Assembly (NCBI GenBank): GCA_035630195.1
Contig: DASQLD010000318.1
Coordinates: 1-17,731, forward strand
Length of the DNA: 17,731 nt
From: DASQDN01 sp035630195
GTDB lineage: Bacteria > Acidobacteriota > Terriglobia > Bryobacterales > Bryobacteraceae
Direction of reading: 5' to 3'
Below are positions 1 through 8,600 of the stretch, piece by piece. The notes beneath the pieces were generated by a model that saw nothing but the letters and a program-made list of their open reading frames with translations, was not told the DNA's origin and ran no database searches. The position numbers and the translations under genes are program-made. Position 1 is the stretch's first letter; each line of letters begins with the position of its first letter.

Positions 1-1
1 C

Positions 2-124
2 GAAACCGGGCGAATGGCCAAGTTCTACTCCATTACACGTTCGGGACGGAAGCAACTCGAAAAGGAATTAGCGAACTGGGTTCGTCTGTCGAAGGCCGTC
101 AACATAGTGGTCCAGGAGGCTTAG
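2..124 (+). CDS. PadR-family transcriptional regulator, C-terminal 40 residues (5' end outside window)
   Basis: Frame 2 reads from the window edge to a TAG at 122-124 and gives ETGRMAKFYSITRSGRKQLE, then KELANWVRLSKAVNIVVQEA. The pattern Y-x-I-T-x-x-G-x-x-x-L plus an amphipathic helix is the wing and C-terminal helix of PadR winged-helix repressors. Acidobacterial PadR regulators are characteristically encoded directly upstream of ADOP permeases, and here the permease ATG lies 2 bp after this stop, so the two are almost certainly co-transcribed. Inferred role: ligand-responsive repressor of the permease. The DNA-recognition helix and the promoter lie outside the window. The short tail after the wing fits the small PadR-s1 type. 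Confidence 0.8.
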   Translation, partial: ETGRMAKFYSITRSGRKQLEKELANWVRLSKAVNIVVQEA

Positions 125-126
125 CA

Positions 127-2844
127 ATGCGGACTATAGACAAGGCTCGCTTGCGCCTTCGATCGCTTTGCCGCCGTCCGAATGTCGAGCTCGAACTCGA
201 AGCGGAACTTCGTTTCCACTTGGATCAGCTCATTGACGAGAACATTGCCTCCGGTATGCCGCCCGATGAAGCCCGCCAGGCCGCGCACCGAATGATCGGC
301 GGTATTGCGCAACACAAGGAGGAGTGCAGAGATATGCGGCGCGTAAACTTTGTCGAGGATCTTGTACAGGACGTACGTTACACGATTCGATCTCTAGCGA
401 AGAGTCCAGGGTTCACAGCAGTTGTCGTCGCTACGCTTGCGCTTGGGATCGGAGCAAACACTGCCATTTTCACGATCGTGCATGGAGTGCTGCTGCGGCC
501 CCTTGATTATCCGAAACCCGATCAGCTGATGTATCTGACCGCAGAATCACCGTTCACAGGAGGCACACGAAATGCGCTTTCTGCGCCAGAGTACACTGAG
601 TTCCGCCAGATGAACCAGTCGTTCACGGCGGTTGGCGCTTATTCGACCGGCGGAGCAGCGTACACAACCGGCGAGGTCAACCTCACGGCCGGAGATCGGC
701 CCCTACGAGCGTCATCGATCTCCGTCGATGCACATTTGCTCAAGGCGCTCAGTATTCAACCGGAGCAGGGTCGGTTCTTCAGTGACGAAGAAACCACGCG
801 TTGGACCGGGACGCTACCACCACCGATCGCAATTCTCTCGCACGAATTATGGAGCACAGCATTTGGAGGACAACCGCTGGTTGGACAAAAAGTGCAGATC
901 GAGGGCCGCCCCCACGAAATCGTTGGGATTATGCCACCCGGAGCCGACGTCATGGATAACCGAACACAGGTTTGGCTGCCCCTCTGGCTCCACCCGCATA
1001 CGGCCCGGCAACGCGGGGTCCATGTCTTATATATCGTTGCCCGACTAAAAGACAGCGTCACATTCGCGGCTGCGCAGACAGAGCTGAACGCATTCGTCCA
1101 GGACTGGGGCGACCGTGTCGGCACAAAAGACCATGTCCCTACCAACCGTCCCCTGCGCGCCATCGACCACACCCTCCAGTTGCGGCCGTTACAGGAAGCG
1201 ATCGTTGGAAGTTCCAGCCGGACGATCTGGGTTCTGCAGGCCGCCGTAGGATTCGTGCTGCTCATCGTCTGTGCGAATCTTGCGAACTTGGTGATGGCTC
1301 GCGCGGGGTCTCGCAGACGTGAGTTTGTACTGCGCACTGCTCTCGGAGCCAGCCGAGGCCGGCTGCTCCGGCAGTCGGTTACCGAAGGCGCCGTGATGTC
1401 CGGAGCCGGTGGAATTCTGGGTCTGTGGCTAGCCAGCGCTGGCGTGGCGGCGCTGATCCGTGCTTACCCGACGAGCATCCCACGGACGAGTGAGCTCACG
1501 ATCGATTTGCCGGTGCTTCTGGTTACGTTTGGCCTCTCCACCGCGACTGCCTTGCTTTTCGGATTCGTGTCGCTCGGGCGCGGCAGAACAAGTAGCATGG
1601 CGACTGCGCTGAAGGAAGGAGGAAGGGGCTCCAGCGGCGCCTGGCGTAATTACGCTCGTCGTGGACTTGTGATGGCTCAAGTCGCTTTCGCGGTGATGCT
1701 GGTTATCGGAGCGGGTTTGTTAGTGCAGACAGTCTACAACCTAACCCGGATCGATGCAGGATTTGACCGGTCGCGGCTGGTAACGTTCTCGATGACATTG
1801 CCAATGGCGAATTCCGATCCGGACACACGCGCTCAAGCATACCAGCGCGTACTCGACAGGCTTCGCTCCGTACCGGGCGTGCTGGGAACGATTGCCATGT
1901 CGGGTCTGCCGCCGGATCGAACTCCCGATGCCATCCCTACTCTTCTCGAGAACTATACGTCCGACGATGGCACGCCCTTCGAAGTGATCGACTACTACCA
2001 ATTCGTCATGGGCGCCTATTTCAGGACGATGGGCATCCCGATCGTTGCCGGCCGCGGCTTCGAGCGAACTGACAACGCGTCGCAGGGCAAGGTGGCCATT
2101 GTCAATGAGACCTTGGCGAAAAGGATATGGAAGGGGCAGAACCCGATTGGCCGGCGTCTCCGGCCTCCGGGTGGATCGTTTGGCGCTACCGACGATGTCT
2201 GGCATACGGTGATCGGAGTCGCCAAGGACGTCAGGCAGCGTGGTGTGGAGCGCCCCGCAGGTACTGAACTTTACGTATCCCTCGACCAGCACGGAGTCTC
2301 TCCGCCGAGTATGAATGTGGTTATGCGAACGACTCTGCCACCGGCCGCGCTGTCCGGGACGATCGAGCGACTGGTTCGGGAAGTGGATGCCGCGGTTCCT
2401 GTCGTACGACTTCGCGATATGGATTCGGTGTTCGCCGAATCGATTCGCCGGCCGACACTCCTGGCGCAGTTATTGGGCGCTTTTGCTGGACTTGCGCTGC
2501 TACTGGCCGCCATCGGCACTTACGGTGTGCTCTCCTACATGGTGACGGAGCGGCGGCGCGAGATCGGCATTCGCGTCGCCCTTGGCGCAGCTCGCTCCCA
2601 CGTGCTCACACAGATCATAAAGCAAGGGCTTCAAGTCACGGGCTTAGGTGTCCTGATTGGCCTTGCGGGCGCTCTCGCCATGAATCGGCTGATTGCGTCC
2701 CTGCTGTTTGACGTGCAGCCGACGGATCCCGTAACGATCGCCTTTGTGATCGCGACGATTATGGCCGTGGCGGTGCTCGCCAGTTGGCTACCTGCGTGGC
2801 GGGCATCGCGGCTAGACCCGAACGTCGTGCTCCGAGAGGAATAA
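127..2844 (+). CDS. ADOP-family duplicated FtsX/MacB-type ABC permease (905 aa)
   Basis: This is an inner-membrane permease of the 'acidobacterial duplicated orphan permease' type: two MacB-like halves fused, with no ATPase gene beside it. Residues 1-90 are a charged cytoplasmic segment typical of the family (ELEAELRFHLDQLIDENIA). A transmembrane helix follows at about 95-128 (LALGIGANTAIFTIVHGVLL), then a first periplasmic MacB_PCD-like domain to about 365, and an FtsX core at about 370-480 with the cytoplasmic loop RRREFVLRTALGASRGRLL. The second half repeats this: helix at about 515-540, periplasmic domain, FtsX core from about 780 with RRREIGIRVALGAARSHVL, and the usual C-terminal PAWRASRLDPNVVLREE. 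Length fits the family (about 800-900 aa). The start is supported by AGGAGG at 114-119, 7 nt before ATG, and by the 2-bp gap to the PadR gene. The substrate is unknown; MacB relatives act in mechanotransmission, lipoprotein handling or drug efflux. Confidence 0.93.
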   Translation: MRTIDKARLRLRSLCRRPNVELELEAELRFHLDQLIDENIASGMPPDEARQAAHRMIGGIAQHKEECRDMRRVNFVEDLVQDVRYTIRSLAKSPGFTAVVVATLALGIGANTAIFTIVHGVLLRPLDYPKPDQLMYLTAESPFTGGTRNALSAPEYTEFRQMNQSFTAVGAYSTGGAAYTTGEVNLTAGDRPLRASSISVDAHLLKALSIQPEQGRFFSDEETTRWTGTLPPPIAILSHELWSTAFGGQPLVGQKVQIEGRPHEIVGIMPPGADVMDNRTQVWLPLWLHPHTARQRGVHVLYIVARLKDSVTFAAAQTELNAFVQDWGDRVGTKDHVPTNRPLRAIDHTLQLRPLQEAIVGSSSRTIWVLQAAVGFVLLIVCANLANLVMARAGSRRREFVLRTALGASRGRLLRQSVTEGAVMSGAGGILGLWLASAGVAALIRAYPTSIPRTSELTIDLPVLLVTFGLSTATALLFGFVSLGRGRTSSMATALKEGGRGSSGAWRNYARRGLVMAQVAFAVMLVIGAGLLVQTVYNLTRIDAGFDRSRLVTFSMTLPMANSDPDTRAQAYQRVLDRLRSVPGVLGTIAMSGLPPDRTPDAIPTLLENYTSDDGTPFEVIDYYQFVMGAYFRTMGIPIVAGRGFERTDNASQGKVAIVNETLAKRIWKGQNPIGRRLRPPGGSFGATDDVWHTVIGVAKDVRQRGVERPAGTELYVSLDQHGVSPPSMNVVMRTTLPPAALSGTIERLVREVDAAVPVVRLRDMDSVFAESIRRPTLLAQLLGAFAGLALLLAAIGTYGVLSYMVTERRREIGIRVALGAARSHVLTQIIKQGLQVTGLGVLIGLAGALAMNRLIASLLFDVQPTDPVTIAFVIATIMAVAVLASWLPAWRASRLDPNVVLREE

Positions 2845-2887
2845 AGTGACACTCTCTTCGATCCCTAGACGAGGCGGCACGTCGCAG

Positions 2888-2919
2888 GAAGTGCATGGCC
2901 ATCGAAAGGCCTCCACTTC
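2888..2919 (+). terminator. Stem-loop after the permease gene, possible terminator
   Basis: GAAGTG (2888-2893) pairs with CACTTC (2914-2919), and inside it GGCC (2897-2900) pairs with GGCC (2908-2911) around the loop ATCGAAA, leaving a small internal loop. It lies 44 bp after the permease stop and just before the next promoter, where a transcription end is expected. There is no T-tract after the stem, so intrinsic termination is doubtful. It could be an mRNA 3'-end stabiliser or chance. Confidence 0.3.
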
Positions 2920-2921
2920 GC

Positions 2922-2950
2922 TTGGGTATACGTGTACATACACGTATACT
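2922..2950 (+). promoter_or_regulatory. Sigma70-type promoter of the 2957 gene, predicting a leaderless mRNA
   Basis: TTGGGT (2922-2927) and TATACT (2945-2950) match -35 and -10 elements (TATACT 5/6) with an ideal 17-bp spacer. Transcription would start about 7 nt after the -10, at the A of the ATG at 2957. No Shine-Dalgarno-like sequence lies in the 20 nt before that ATG, which supports leaderless translation. The 24-bp palindrome fills the spacer and the -10. Confidence 0.6.
2926..2949. promoter_or_regulatory. 24-bp near-perfect palindromic operator
   Basis: Arms GTATACGTGTA (2926-2936) and TACACGTATAC (2939-2949) are exact reverse complements around a 2-bp centre CA. The site covers the promoter spacer and most of the -10 box, the usual place for a repressor operator. 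Candidate ligands are the RHH-like product of the downstream gene (autoregulation) or an unlinked TetR-type repressor. No such repressor gene is in the window. Confidence 0.75.
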
Positions 2951-2956
2951 TGGTAC

Positions 2957-3361
2957 ATGCCCAACAAAACCCTCTACGTCAAAGACGCCGATGTACCGTT
3001 GTTTGAGCAGGCGCAGGAACAGCTAGGCGACAGTATTTCATCAATATTTGCCGAATTTCTTCGGGATCGCATGGCAAACCTGACACCGGAAGAAGGCAGG
3101 CTAATAGCCCTGCTGAACCAGATTCGGGAGAACCGCGAGACTGCGAAGAAAGACCGGGCGCTACCAACGTTCATCGATAGCCAATTTGCCGAAGCTGAAG
3201 TGTACGCTGACAAAGCTATCAAGAGCTTCCAGCGGGGGCAAATTCGTAAAGCCAAAGTGTTCTTCTACGCTGCAAACACTTATCGGGACAAAGCCGAGCG
3301 CGACATCAAGGACGCAAAGGAGCTTGGCGAGAAGATGGCGCAAATGCTGAAAGCATCATAG
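2957..3361 (+). CDS. Small protein with RHH-like N-terminus and helical C-terminus (134 aa), uncharacterised
   Basis: The N-terminal segment MPNKTLYVKDADVPLFEQAQ followed by EQLGDSISSIFAEFLRDRM reads as a short beta strand and two helices, a ribbon-helix-helix-like arrangement. It resembles the N-terminus of EXLDI-family proteins (MPNKTxYV.D.DxPLFE), but the C-terminal EXLDI motif is absent. Residues from about 45 to 134 are strongly helical and charged, with a TPR- or coiled-coil-like stretch (AEVYADKAIKSFQRGQIRKA). A longer reading from GTG 2846 is open, but it would translate straight through the promoter and palindrome and lacks family-like sequence, so ATG 2957 is preferred. The gene stands alone: permease upstream on the same strand, a convergent pseudogene downstream. 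Role is inferred only: possibly a DNA-binding, autoregulated small protein. No membrane segment or signal peptide is seen. Confidence 0.75.
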   Translation: MPNKTLYVKDADVPLFEQAQEQLGDSISSIFAEFLRDRMANLTPEEGRLIALLNQIRENRETAKKDRALPTFIDSQFAEAEVYADKAIKSFQRGQIRKAKVFFYAANTYRDKAERDIKDAKELGEKMAQMLKAS

Positions 3362-3438
3362 GCAATCGGTGACTTGGAACAGAATACCCGCTCACCCACA
3401 AAGCACTTGAAGCCACTTTCCCGTCCTTAAAGACTGCT

Positions 3439-5321
3439 TTATTGACACGCCTGTCCGCCCGGCAGTTGCCGAAGTACAAAAGACAAGTCGGAAATGTTCA
3501 CAACACCATCGTTGTTGATGTCAGCGCGCGCATCGAAGTCAGCCTGTCCTGTTCGTTTGCCGAAAGCGCCCCTCACAATTGATACGTCGGCGCAATTGAC
3601 TGCGCCGTCGTTGTTCACATCGCCTGGCCTTAGACTTGTCGGGATAAGCGCAACAACTGTGGAGAATGATGCTATACCCCTAAACGTCGCCGTCAGGCCG
3701 CCTGGATCGACTGTGCCCTTTACGGGCGACGCAGTGATGCTGGAGGCAGGCAGGAGGTTGCCCGAGATTGGGTCAAGTCGAAAGAGCTCCAATATCATTC
3801 CGGACGGCAATGGGTTGATTAGGGGGATCGTTAGGGTGTAGCCGGGGTCACCTATCGGAGCAGTGGGGTGCGGAACAAGATCGATGTTGACGAAGCGACT
3901 GGCGGGAGTACTGAAGCCCTGCGGGATCGGTATGTTCGGTGGAGCTTCGAGAACATCAATCGCGATTCAGGTGTCTCCCGCTAGAGCGTTTTTGGGTATC
4001 GTGAGCTTCGCGAGAGAACCAAAGACCTGATCGCTGACTACGCCGCCGACGACGCCCTTCTTTCCATCTTCGACATAGGACGGACTGATTACTACCAGGC
4101 CCGAGGGGAGACCGATGCCTTTAACTGATCCGCGGAAAGCAGTGTTTCGTTCAGCGCTCCATCTTTGATGTAGAGATCAACATTCCACGTCCCGGCTTCT
4201 GGGAATCGCTGGAGGACGACAGATCCCGTCCAAGTTCCATTCAGATTCGTACCGGCTATCCGTGTGAATGGTTGATGCGTGGATACGGCGCGTTGGCTCC
4301 CGGATGGACTTCTAAATTCGACACCTAAGATCGGGCACGGACACGGTAGGTCACGAGCAAAGTTAATTCCACTCAGAGTATCCTGAACGACAAAAGTGAC
4401 GGTCACTCTTTGTGAGTTCAATGCTGTATCAATGATCGCGGGGGTAAATGTGAGCCCCGAAAGCGTGGGTTTTACCGTGTCTGCAGGGTTGCTCGCTATG
4501 GTAAAGCCCGTGGGCAGACCTGCGGCAGCCAGGGAAGCCGTCCCAGCCGACAGATCATTATTCAAGAAATCAAACAACAGGATCGATTCAACGGACCAGG
4601 CCCCGGATTCGCCGTATCGGGGCATAGTGAACTTTCCTTCCCACACGCCGTTATTCCTCGTGCCGGAAATCAGACGAAACGCGGAGTTGCTAACGAGCCG
4701 AGTCTGATTGCCGGACGGACTTCTAAGAGTGAGGAAGTTGTACGTGCAATTGCAACCTGCAGTCGAAGTGTCGAATGCGAGACCGGCTTGTTCATCCGAC
4801 ACAGCCATTCGCATCGTCACTTCCCTCGGCGCGTTGGAAACGTTGATAGTCGACGGCTCGAACTGGAGTGACTCGATCAGCGGAGGCGATATGTCGTCAT
4901 CGGAGACAACGGTCAAAAATATGTTTATGGAGCGAGAGACAAGTGTCGTGTCTAAGATGCGCACGTTATTGCCGACGAGGTCGGACATACGAACGGCTTG
5001 GACTCGCCAAGTCCCGGAGGCAGCAAACTGCGGGAAGGACTAGCTTGCAGTGTAGGTTCCGAGAAGCCGTGTGCCTGCAGTGATCGTGAGGGGAACTAGC
5101 TGTGATTGTCCGCGTGGTCCGTTGAGGAGCACTTCGGCGTTACTGATGCCTGACAAGTCATCCGATATGTTTGCCGTGAACGCTATGTTCCGGGGTCCGG
5201 ACCGCGTATCGACTGACGAGGGGCTGAACGAGAACGACAATAGCGCCGGTGCGATGACATCTGATGTCTGCGCATAAGCCGACACGGTAACAATTGCGAT
5301 CGCCAGGCACGGTCTCAACAT
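3439..5321 (-). pseudogene. Secreted Ig-like-repeat protein with C-terminal dockerin, broken by two stops and a frameshift
   Basis: Reading down from ATG 5321 (RBS-like AGGAAGGA just upstream) gives a signal peptide MLRPCLAIAIVTVSAYAQ, then three related repeats of about 122-138 residues (about 5264-4899, 4898-4485, 4484-4119). These share GTxxxGxW and SGTW/AGTW motifs; repeats 2 and 3 both carry a CxC loop. After a linker, a dockerin type I domain ends the protein with two F-hand-like segments (DVNNDGAVNCADVSIVRGAF and DINNDGVVNISDLSFVLRQL). Three lesions break it: an in-frame TAG at 5040-5042 inside repeat 1, exactly where repeat 3 has a Val; a one-base loss near 4117-4122, after which GIGLPSGLVVI resumes in another frame, matching AAGLPTGFTI of repeat 2; and an in-frame TGA at 3967-3969 (AGDT-stop-IAIDV). 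The intact product would have been about 627 aa, extracellular. Dockerin domains also occur outside cellulosomes. Confidence 0.85.
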
Positions 5322-5686
5322 TAGATCCTTCCTACTGACGTATTGAGTTTGCAGGTAGTTGCCCGCCCGTGTCGGACCCTGAAACGCTGCCAGCAGCATG
5401 GATTGGCCCCGCTGGGAGCTGCCGCGCGCATTCTGTGCGCGTGGTGGGCTTCGCCGAGACGACCCCTTCCTTCGACTTCAACAGCGAGGAACTACTGGCC
5501 AACGTAGCTGCTTCGGAGATTATCCTACGGCTGGGCATTTGCTCAATTCTAGGACTAGTTGAGCAATACCGGCGGCGCCTGGCGCCAAGCCTTCGTCGAC
5601 GAACATCTTTGGCGGTTCAGTGGACTTATCTAACCGTCTAGCACCCATAGCGGATTGCAGAACTTCACACACACAACCTTCTGGGC
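5322..5686. other. Gene-free intergenic region (365 bp)
   Basis: It lies between the start of the dockerin pseudogene and the end of the first receptor gene, both on the minus strand. Short open frames exist on both strands (for example 5369-5641 plus), but they have no RBS, no recognisable domain and biased, low-complexity composition. The only structure seen is the inverted repeat at 5539-5566. No convincing terminator or promoter was found. Confidence 0.6.
5539..5566. repeat. Imperfect inverted repeat in the intergenic region
   Basis: TTGCTCAA (5539-5546) and TTGAGCAA (5559-5566) are exact reverse complements, and inside them CTAG (5549-5552) and CTAG (5555-5558) pair around GA, with a 2-nt bulge. 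It is 121 bp beyond the minus-strand receptor stop, so it could form a 3' hairpin, but no T-run follows on either strand. Function unknown. Confidence 0.5.
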
Positions 5687-8600
5687 TTAAAATTCCAGCC
5701 GAGCGCTCAACTGGATCTGCCGGCCGGTCCCGATCGTACTCGTGATTCGTCCAAAATCTCCACGCCCGCGTACTGTATTAGGAACGTTGAAATTTGCGCG
5801 ATTCGGCAGATTGAGAAAATCGCCGCGGAACTGGAATCGCCACGTCTCAGTCAATTCCCACCGCTTCGTCAGCGATGAATCGATTCCAATGAAGCCCGGT
5901 CCGAAGCCGACATTGCGCGCCGCATTGCCGAACTCACGCGCCGGCGGCGCAGTAAAGCAGGAAGTATTGAAGTACATAGCGACCATCTCGGCTCGCGACC
6001 GACCCGAGTCCAGGGCCGAATCGCAGACCAGGTTCGGACGATTCGCCGCCGAGAACGTGTTCGTCAGATTCGTTTGCTCAATCGCTCCCCATGGCGCGCC
6101 ACTACGAAGTTCCGCGACGAATCCCAAACTCCAGCCGCCGATCACCGCATTCAGGATCGGGTTCGAGATATCCATTCGCCGGTTCTTACCCACCGGTAGC
6201 TCATACACCGTGCTGCCGATCACGCGGTGTCGGATATCGTTTCCCGAGTAGGATTTGTCGTACGCGCGTCGCTCGATGTGCGTATACCCGTTTCCTTCGC
6301 TGCCGGCCAGTTCGCCATTTCCCTCCACATCATCCAGGAACTTCGACCACGTGTAATTGACAAGAAAATTTAACCCCGCCGAATACCGTTTTTCGAGCTT
6401 CACATTCAACGCGTGATAGGTCGAGTTGCCCCACGGCGGTGAGACCAACATGACGTTGTTGTACTGCGGAAACGGACGCGCCGTTTGACTCTGCGCCGCA
6501 GGCCCGCGCCCGTTCACCAACGGGATTTGATTGATGTTCACGTTCGGGCCACCCAGCTTGTGTCCGAGATTACCCAAATACGCGACTTCCATCAGCATGC
6601 TGCCCCCAACTTCCTTCTGGATGGTGAAGTTGTATTGGTGAGCATACGGATTCACGTGATCCTGCTGCAGATAATCCGGCGACAGAACCGGCGCTTGTCC
6701 GACGCGCACAGCTCCGAAGCCTGGACCAATCTCTGGCCGCGTAATCGCAGGCATGCCGTCTCGCAAGAAGAAAGCCTGTGTCAAACCGCCATCGGGTGAA
6801 TTGAACGATCCGTTCAAACTGAATCCACTGATGAAAGCGTTCGGCACCGCTCCGGCATACGCGCCGCTGTAGACTAGGCCGTAGCCCGCTCTCAGCAGGA
6901 AGCCTGCCGGAGCGCGATACGCTAAACCAATGCGAGGGCTAAAGTTGTTTTTGTCGAAGTCGTGCGAGTACTTCGATAGTCCATCGCGCCCGGAAAACGT
7001 CAAAACGCCACGCGTCCCCGACACCGGATTAATCGGATCGAACGCGAAACCGCTTTGCCGGTTGTCTGCCCTCTCCCAACGCGGAGTATCCAGTTCCCAA
7101 CGCAGTCCCAGGTTCAAAGTGAGATTCTTTGAGACTTTGTAGTCATCCTGAACGAACACCCCGTAATAGTCCGTGCGCGCTTCGATCAGATCCGTAACCA
7201 CAAGGGACGCGCCTGTAACATGGCCCAGCAAAAACGATGCCGTGCCGCTACCCGTAGCGCGATCGTTAAACGTAAAGGTTCCGCCCGAGGATTGGCGCAG
7301 ATCGTCTTTGTTGAGCGAATAGCGCAATTCAAAGCCGGTCTTAATGGAATGCTTACCTTTGATGATGGTGACGTTGTCGACCAACTGATGCGTCAGAATC
7401 GGATCTTGGATACGCCGGTGAGGCGTTACGCCCAGAGCGCTCAGACCCGTGATCGACATCATGCCGAAGTCCTCGCCGTCGACACCCTCCAATCCCAACG
7501 AGCTGTTAGTGCCGGATCCAAACCCGGTTGCCTGATTGATGTGCATGCGGTTTGACCAGCCATAGCGAAACTCATTAATGAAGCTTGGAGACAGCGTGCG
7601 AATCCACGTCCCCGCCAGATTGTGAATGCGATTCTCGCGGATGCCTGCGCGCAAGTCGGCATCAGCATCCGGGTACACCGCTGCGATAGATTGCGGCGCT
7701 TTGGCGATGGAATAGCGAACGTTGATGCGATCCGCCTCGCCGATATTGTGATCCACGCGAAGCGTGCCGTAGTCCTGCGTGATTGCGTCCGAGACGTTCA
7801 CAACGTAGTTCGCGCCCGGAGCTCGCGTGATGTCATTGTTCGCGATATTTGGGGCCGGATACAACGCAGCGAACGCACGGGCAACCGGATCGATACGATT
7901 CTCCGGAATGATGTTTCCCGGAAACGCCTGCCGGGTGACAGGGTCCAACACTATAAGATCGCGCCGGGCCGAGAAGTCCCCTCGCAGCTCATTCGGATGG
8001 GGAACAATCGTGTTAGCGATCGTTTGGCCATCGCGCCTCCGAGCGCCTTCATAATTCGCAAAAAGGAACGTACGGTCACGTCGAATTGGCCCGCCGAAAG
8101 AACCGCCGAAAATGTTGTAGCGGAGCGGAGCCTTATCCGCCGCAAAGAACGTGCGCGTATCCAGCGCCTGGTTTCGGAAGAACTCATAGGCGGCGCCATG
8201 GAAGGCGTTGCTTCCGGATCGCGTGGTCATCAGAATGAGTCCATTGGCGGTGCGCCCGTACTCGGCCGAGTAGTTGCTCGCTTCCGCTTTGAACTCCTGC
8301 AAACTCTCTGAAGGCGGATTCAGCTGAATCTGCGCCACACCCAGCGCCATGTTCTGAACCACCGCGCCATCAAGGTTCCACATCTGATTCTGGCTGCGGC
8401 CGCCGGCCATGCTGAAGATCGGAATCTGCTCGCCGGCGTTCTCTTGTTTGAACGCGACCATGCCCATCAGCCGCACCAGCCCGGCCGTGCGTCTGCTTTC
8501 GAGCGGCATGTTCATCACAGTAGTACGCTCAATGAACTGACCCACCGAAGACGTCTCCGCCTCCAGCAGCGGAACCGTCGCTTTCACTTCCACCGACTCG

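Noticed and set aside
2846..2956. GTG 2846 as the start of the 134-aa protein, overlapping the permease end
   Set aside because: It would put 37 non-family residues, the promoter and the operator inside the coding region. ATG 2957 matches the family N-terminus.
3439..5321. Programmed recoding (stop readthrough or selenocysteine) of the dockerin gene
   Set aside because: It would need a TAG and a TGA readthrough plus a frameshift in one message, and no SECIS-like structure was seen. Decay or sequencing error is simpler.
5369..5641. 90-codon plus-strand open frame in the intergenic region, and a 68-codon minus-strand frame at 5332-5538
   Set aside because: No RBS, no recognisable fold or motif, and no partner gene. 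The lengths are expected by chance at this GC content.
5742..8311. Several plus-strand open frames inside the first receptor gene (for example 7622-8311, 229 codons)
   Set aside because: They are antisense shadows of a clearly coding, domain-bearing frame, and their sequences are Arg-rich and low in family-like pattern.
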